DNA from: Desulfobacterales bacterium S5133MH16
GTDB taxonomy: Bacteria; Desulfobacterota; Desulfobacteria; Desulfobacterales; UBA11574
Length of the DNA stretch: 7,322 nt
Direction: 5' to 3'
Assembly (NCBI GenBank): GCA_001751005.1
Contig: MAXL01000524.1
Coordinates: 1 to 7,322 of the forward strand
Shown: piece after piece, positions 4,656 through 7,322 of the stretch
How the letters are laid out: each line of letters starts with the position of its first letter
Numbering within the stretch: position 1 is the stretch's first letter
Translations under genes and position numbers: made by a program
The notes under the pieces: generated by a model
Database searches by the model: none
The model's input: the letters and a program-made list of their open reading frames with translations, nothing else
What the model was told of the DNA's origin: nothing

Positions 4656-7196
4656 ATGTCTTTAAAACATAAATTATTGGGTTTGGGTTTTTCTTTTCTC
4701 CTTGCATTTCTGATCCTTTTTTGCACACTCACCGGGCTTTATTTTTACCTTCCGACCTATATAGAATCCAAATTAATCCCTGAAATAGCCCATAAAGCAG
4801 GGGTACGGTTTTATGCCTGCGATGTTCGCAGAATAGGTTTTTTCGGAACCGATTTAGGGTCTGTGCGAATCGGCAATGATAAGAATCCTGCGCTTTCAAT
4901 AGCGTCCGTTCAGATAGATTATTCACCCGGAGAACTTTATAAAAGAAAAATAAAAAAAGTGATGTTAAGCGGAGTAGAATTATTTTGCGAATATAAAAAT
5001 CAAGGATTCAGAATCCGGCAATTGGATGTAAAGAGTTTATTCGCACAACTTGAATCATCTAAAAAAACAGTTTCTTCTTCAACAAGCAGTTTGGAGACAA
5101 TTTCGATCAGGCGTCTGGAAGTCCGAAATGCCGTTGTTGTTTTTGAATACAAAGAAAAGACGTTAAGACTGCCCATTGAACTTGAAATTGTTCCCGGGAA
5201 AACAGATTCAAAAATGCCGGAAGGGGAGGTGTTAGAGTGTATTTTGAGGTTGTATCCCGGAGTTCAGGAAATCGTTTTTGCAGCGAATATTCATATGAAA
5301 AAAAAACAAGTTCTTCTCGGATTTGACACAACTTCCATTCATCTTGAAAGATTTGCTGATTTCGCAAATCTGATTCCGGGGCTGATCTTATCCGGAAAAG
5401 CTGATATAAATGGTCAAGCATCTCTTCAATTCAGCCCTTTCAAAGTATCTTCTGCATCTGTCCGCTGTGAATTTCTCAATACCGAAATTGCCTATAACAA
5501 TTTTAAACTACAGACTTTAAAAAACTCTCAAAAGGAAAAATATCCCTTTAAGGTTGAAATCAACGGGAGGGGAGGGAAAGAATGGAAAATATCCGGCACC
5601 GCCAGAAACTGCAAATTTAGGGGCAACGGTTTCGATATTGTTTCAAACCCGCCCATATTCACTGTTTCCGGAAATGGGGAACATGCAAAAGGCTTTGCTA
5701 CTTATAACGTTGTCGCACCTGATGTTAAAGTGAACTCAACATTCGGAACCATAAAAATACCCTCGGTAACCCTGAAAGGTAACGCCCGTCTCAGCAACTC
5801 AATGAAAAAGGGGCGAGAATTCGCAACCTTTGAACTTAAAGCCCGGGATACGGATTTCAAAACGGCATCGTCAAACACTAAAATACCCATGGTTTCACTC
5901 ACGGGAAAACTTTTGGAAGAAAAAGACCCGGTTTTGCACGTTGACAGCGTTTTTAAATTCGAAGATACCATCATAACGGATTCAAAGATGAAAATAAAGA
6001 TTGACGGAATCTGTGGAATTGTTCCGCTAAAATGGCCTTTTAAAGGCACAGGTGAAAAAGGAAAATATTCCGTAAAGAGGCTTTGGCTGAAGAACCGGAA
6101 CATGGGCTCTTTTAAAGGAACGGTTCAGCAAAAAGGTTCGGGTCTGGTTTTCAAAGCAGTGCATATCAGCAATCTTCTTCCGAACATATCGATTGATTTT
6201 ACAGGAAAAGCCGAGATTTTATCCTCAAACGATTATGATGCAAAGATTCATTTTGAGCTCAAAGATTATAAAACCGTATCTGACATTGATCTGGGGCAAT
6301 TTGTTCCTTCAGCAAAAGGGGTGACCTTTAATGGAGAATTCGCACTAAACGGTGACTTGGCTTTTGATAATACCGGAATAAAAAGCTCCTTGAATGTAAA
6401 ACTAAATAATGCAAACCTCATGCTCAAAGAAAAGGGCGCTGCCATGGAGGGAATTCAAACTTCATTATTCTTAACAGATTTGTTCCAAATACACAGCGCG
6501 CCAAAGCAGGAATTTAATTTTGACAAAGCCTCGCTTGGTGGACTGAATATCCATGATGGTAAAATCGAATTTCAAATAGAACCCGCCGGGTCATTATTAA
6601 TCGAAAAGAGTGGTTTTGGCTGGTGTGACGGAAATGTGTATACTCAGGCCATGCGAATTTCCCCTAAAATTAAAGATTACAATCTGATTTTATATTGCGA
6701 TCGCTTAAAACTTGCAATGATTCTTGAACAGTTCGGTGCAGTAAATGCCCAAGGAAATGGAACTGTGAATGGCAGGCTTCCCATTAGAATTAAAAACGGC
6801 AAAATTCGTTTTAAAGACGGCTTCCTGTTTTCCACTCCCGGAGAAGGAGGAACCATTCGTTTAACAGGAACAGAAATACTTACCGCCGGTATCCCGGCAA
6901 ATACACCTCAATATGCTCAGATAGAGCTTGCAAGGGAAGCCTTGAAAGATTATGATTACGATTGGGCAAAACTGAATCTTATGACAGAAGGAGAAAACCT
7001 GTTATTGCGGTTGCAATTCGACGGCAAACCTGCCCGGCCATTGCCCTTTGTGTATAAAAAAGAGATAGGGGGGTTTGTAAAAGTTGAAGCAGGGAGTAAC
7101 GGATCGGTCTTTCAGGGTATAAGTCTTGATGTAAACTTTAAGGTTCCTCTGGATAAGATTTTACATTATAAGGATTTGTTGGATATGATACAATAA
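4656..7196 (+). CDS. YdbH-like (AsmA/TamB-type) membrane-anchored envelope protein
   Basis: This is an 846-residue protein, close to the size of E. coli YdbH (879). Residues 4-6 are basic (KHK) and about 7-31 form one hydrophobic segment (LLGLGFSFLLAFLILF onward), an uncleaved inner-membrane anchor with the bulk in the periplasm. The rest is long, beta-rich and repetitive in style, as in bridge-like lipid transfer proteins. About residues 670-840 resemble the YdbH C-terminal domain (GNGTVNGRLPIRIKNGKIRF, then GEGGTIRLTG, and the end VNFKVPLDKILHY). YdbH, TamB and YhdP together support phospholipid transport between inner and outer membranes in E. coli; the same role here is inferred. In E. 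coli ydbH is followed by ynbE and ydbL; neither is visible in the 126 bases left. No Shine-Dalgarno sequence is visible before ATG 4656, but an in-frame stop at 4641-4643 excludes longer versions and no better start precedes the membrane segment. Confidence 0.82.
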   Translation: MSLKHKLLGLGFSFLLAFLILFCTLTGLYFYLPTYIESKLIPEIAHKAGVRFYACDVRRIGFFGTDLGSVRIGNDKNPALSIASVQIDYSPGELYKRKIKKVMLSGVELFCEYKNQGFRIRQLDVKSLFAQLESSKKTVSSSTSSLETISIRRLEVRNAVVVFEYKEKTLRLPIELEIVPGKTDSKMPEGEVLECILRLYPGVQEIVFAANIHMKKKQVLLGFDTTSIHLERFADFANLIPGLILSGKADINGQASLQFSPFKVSSASVRCEFLNTEIAYNNFKLQTLKNSQKEKYPFKVEINGRGGKEWKISGTARNCKFRGNGFDIVSNPPIFTVSGNGEHAKGFATYNVVAPDVKVNSTFGTIKIPSVTLKGNARLSNSMKKGREFATFELKARDTDFKTASSNTKIPMVSLTGKLLEEKDPVLHVDSVFKFEDTIITDSKMKIKIDGICGIVPLKWPFKGTGEKGKYSVKRLWLKNRNMGSFKGTVQQKGSGLVFKAVHISNLLPNISIDFTGKAEILSSNDYDAKIHFELKDYKTVSDIDLGQFVPSAKGVTFNGEFALNGDLAFDNTGIKSSLNVKLNNANLMLKEKGAAMEGIQTSLFLTDLFQIHSAPKQEFNFDKASLGGLNIHDGKIEFQIEPAGSLLIEKSGFGWCDGNVYTQAMRISPKIKDYNLILYCDRLKLAMILEQFGAVNAQGNGTVNGRLPIRIKNGKIRFKDGFLFSTPGEGGTIRLTGTEILTAGIPANTPQYAQIELAREALKDYDYDWAKLNLMTEGENLLLRLQFDGKPARPLPFVYKKEIGGFVKVEAGSNGSVFQGISLDVNFKVPLDKILHYKDLLDMIQ

Positions 7197-7322
7197 AAAT
7201 CTAACCGGATAACAGGGCAAACGGATTTGAATCCCAATACAGGGAGAACGCTCCACGACGGCGTGTATCTCTTTCCAACCGACTGAAACTTGTGCTTAAG
7301 CACCCGTAAGCCCGAGCCGCGC
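7197..7322. other. Palindrome-rich tail with no convincing gene
   Basis: No plus-strand start with a useful frame is present. It contains GGATT-TG-AATCC (7223-7234), a GGAG-AACG-CTCC hairpin (7242-7253) and the perfect palindrome GTGCTTAAGCAC (7292-7303), and it becomes GC-rich at the right edge. One minus-strand frame (reading LKHKFQSVGKRYTPSW) is open across the segment and into the 3' end of the YdbH-like gene. It has no start in view and no recognised motif. The stretch may be the edge of a dispersed repeat. Confidence 0.4.

Noticed and set aside
1..7322. CRISPR arrays, tRNA, rRNA, transposase genes
   Set aside because: No regularly spaced direct repeats, cloverleaf sequences, rRNA motifs or transposase domains were seen on reading both strands.

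Overview
The window looks like chromosome of a sulfate-reducing or related Desulfobacterota (Desulfobacterales-like) bacterium. It is moderately AT-rich. Its cytidylate-kinase-like, cyclic-nucleotide-binding (GW-ALV type), two-domain universal stress and ligase/GNAT proteins are types I associate with that group. This assignment is from protein style only; no taxonomic marker is present.

Layout. On the minus strand are the 5' part of a cytidylate kinase-like gene (1-235, running off the left edge) and, upstream of it, a small stand-alone cyclic-nucleotide-binding-domain (CNBD) protein (348-827). A gene-free region of about 566 bases (828-1393) separates these from plus-strand genes. Those are a tandem UspA universal stress protein (1394-2329), a deletion-scarred remnant of an ADP-forming acyl-CoA synthetase/GNAT acetyltransferase fusion (2349-3327, GNAT end open and apparently intact), a divergent YchF-like P-loop NTPase (3541-4563), a likely intrinsic terminator (4575-4595), and a large YdbH/AsmA-like envelope protein (4656-7196). 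The last 126 bases hold no convincing gene but are rich in small palindromes.

The most interesting part is the divergent intergenic region. It carries a perfect sigma-54 (-24/-12) promoter match facing the stress-protein gene (1197-1211) and a one-mismatch match facing the CNBD gene (891-905). Between them are two perfect inverted repeats of the form TTTACA-N3-TGTAAA (centres 1018 and 1083) and a weaker third (centre 1164). The two perfect repeats lie at almost identical distances from both predicted start sites, about -139/-204 and -140/-205. This suggests a symmetric, shared enhancer serving two sigma-54 promoters. A Rex-like site lies near the CNBD promoter, and a GC-rich palindromic element forms most of the stress-gene leader.

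Functionally, the left half reads as a stress/energy-state module: CNBD sensor, universal stress protein and Pat-like acetyltransferase, possibly under sigma-54 control. In mycobacteria a CNBD and a GNAT are fused in one protein that acetylates a universal stress protein; here the same three parts are separate neighbours. That link is inference. The right half (YchF-like, YdbH-like) appears to be unrelated housekeeping and envelope genes.
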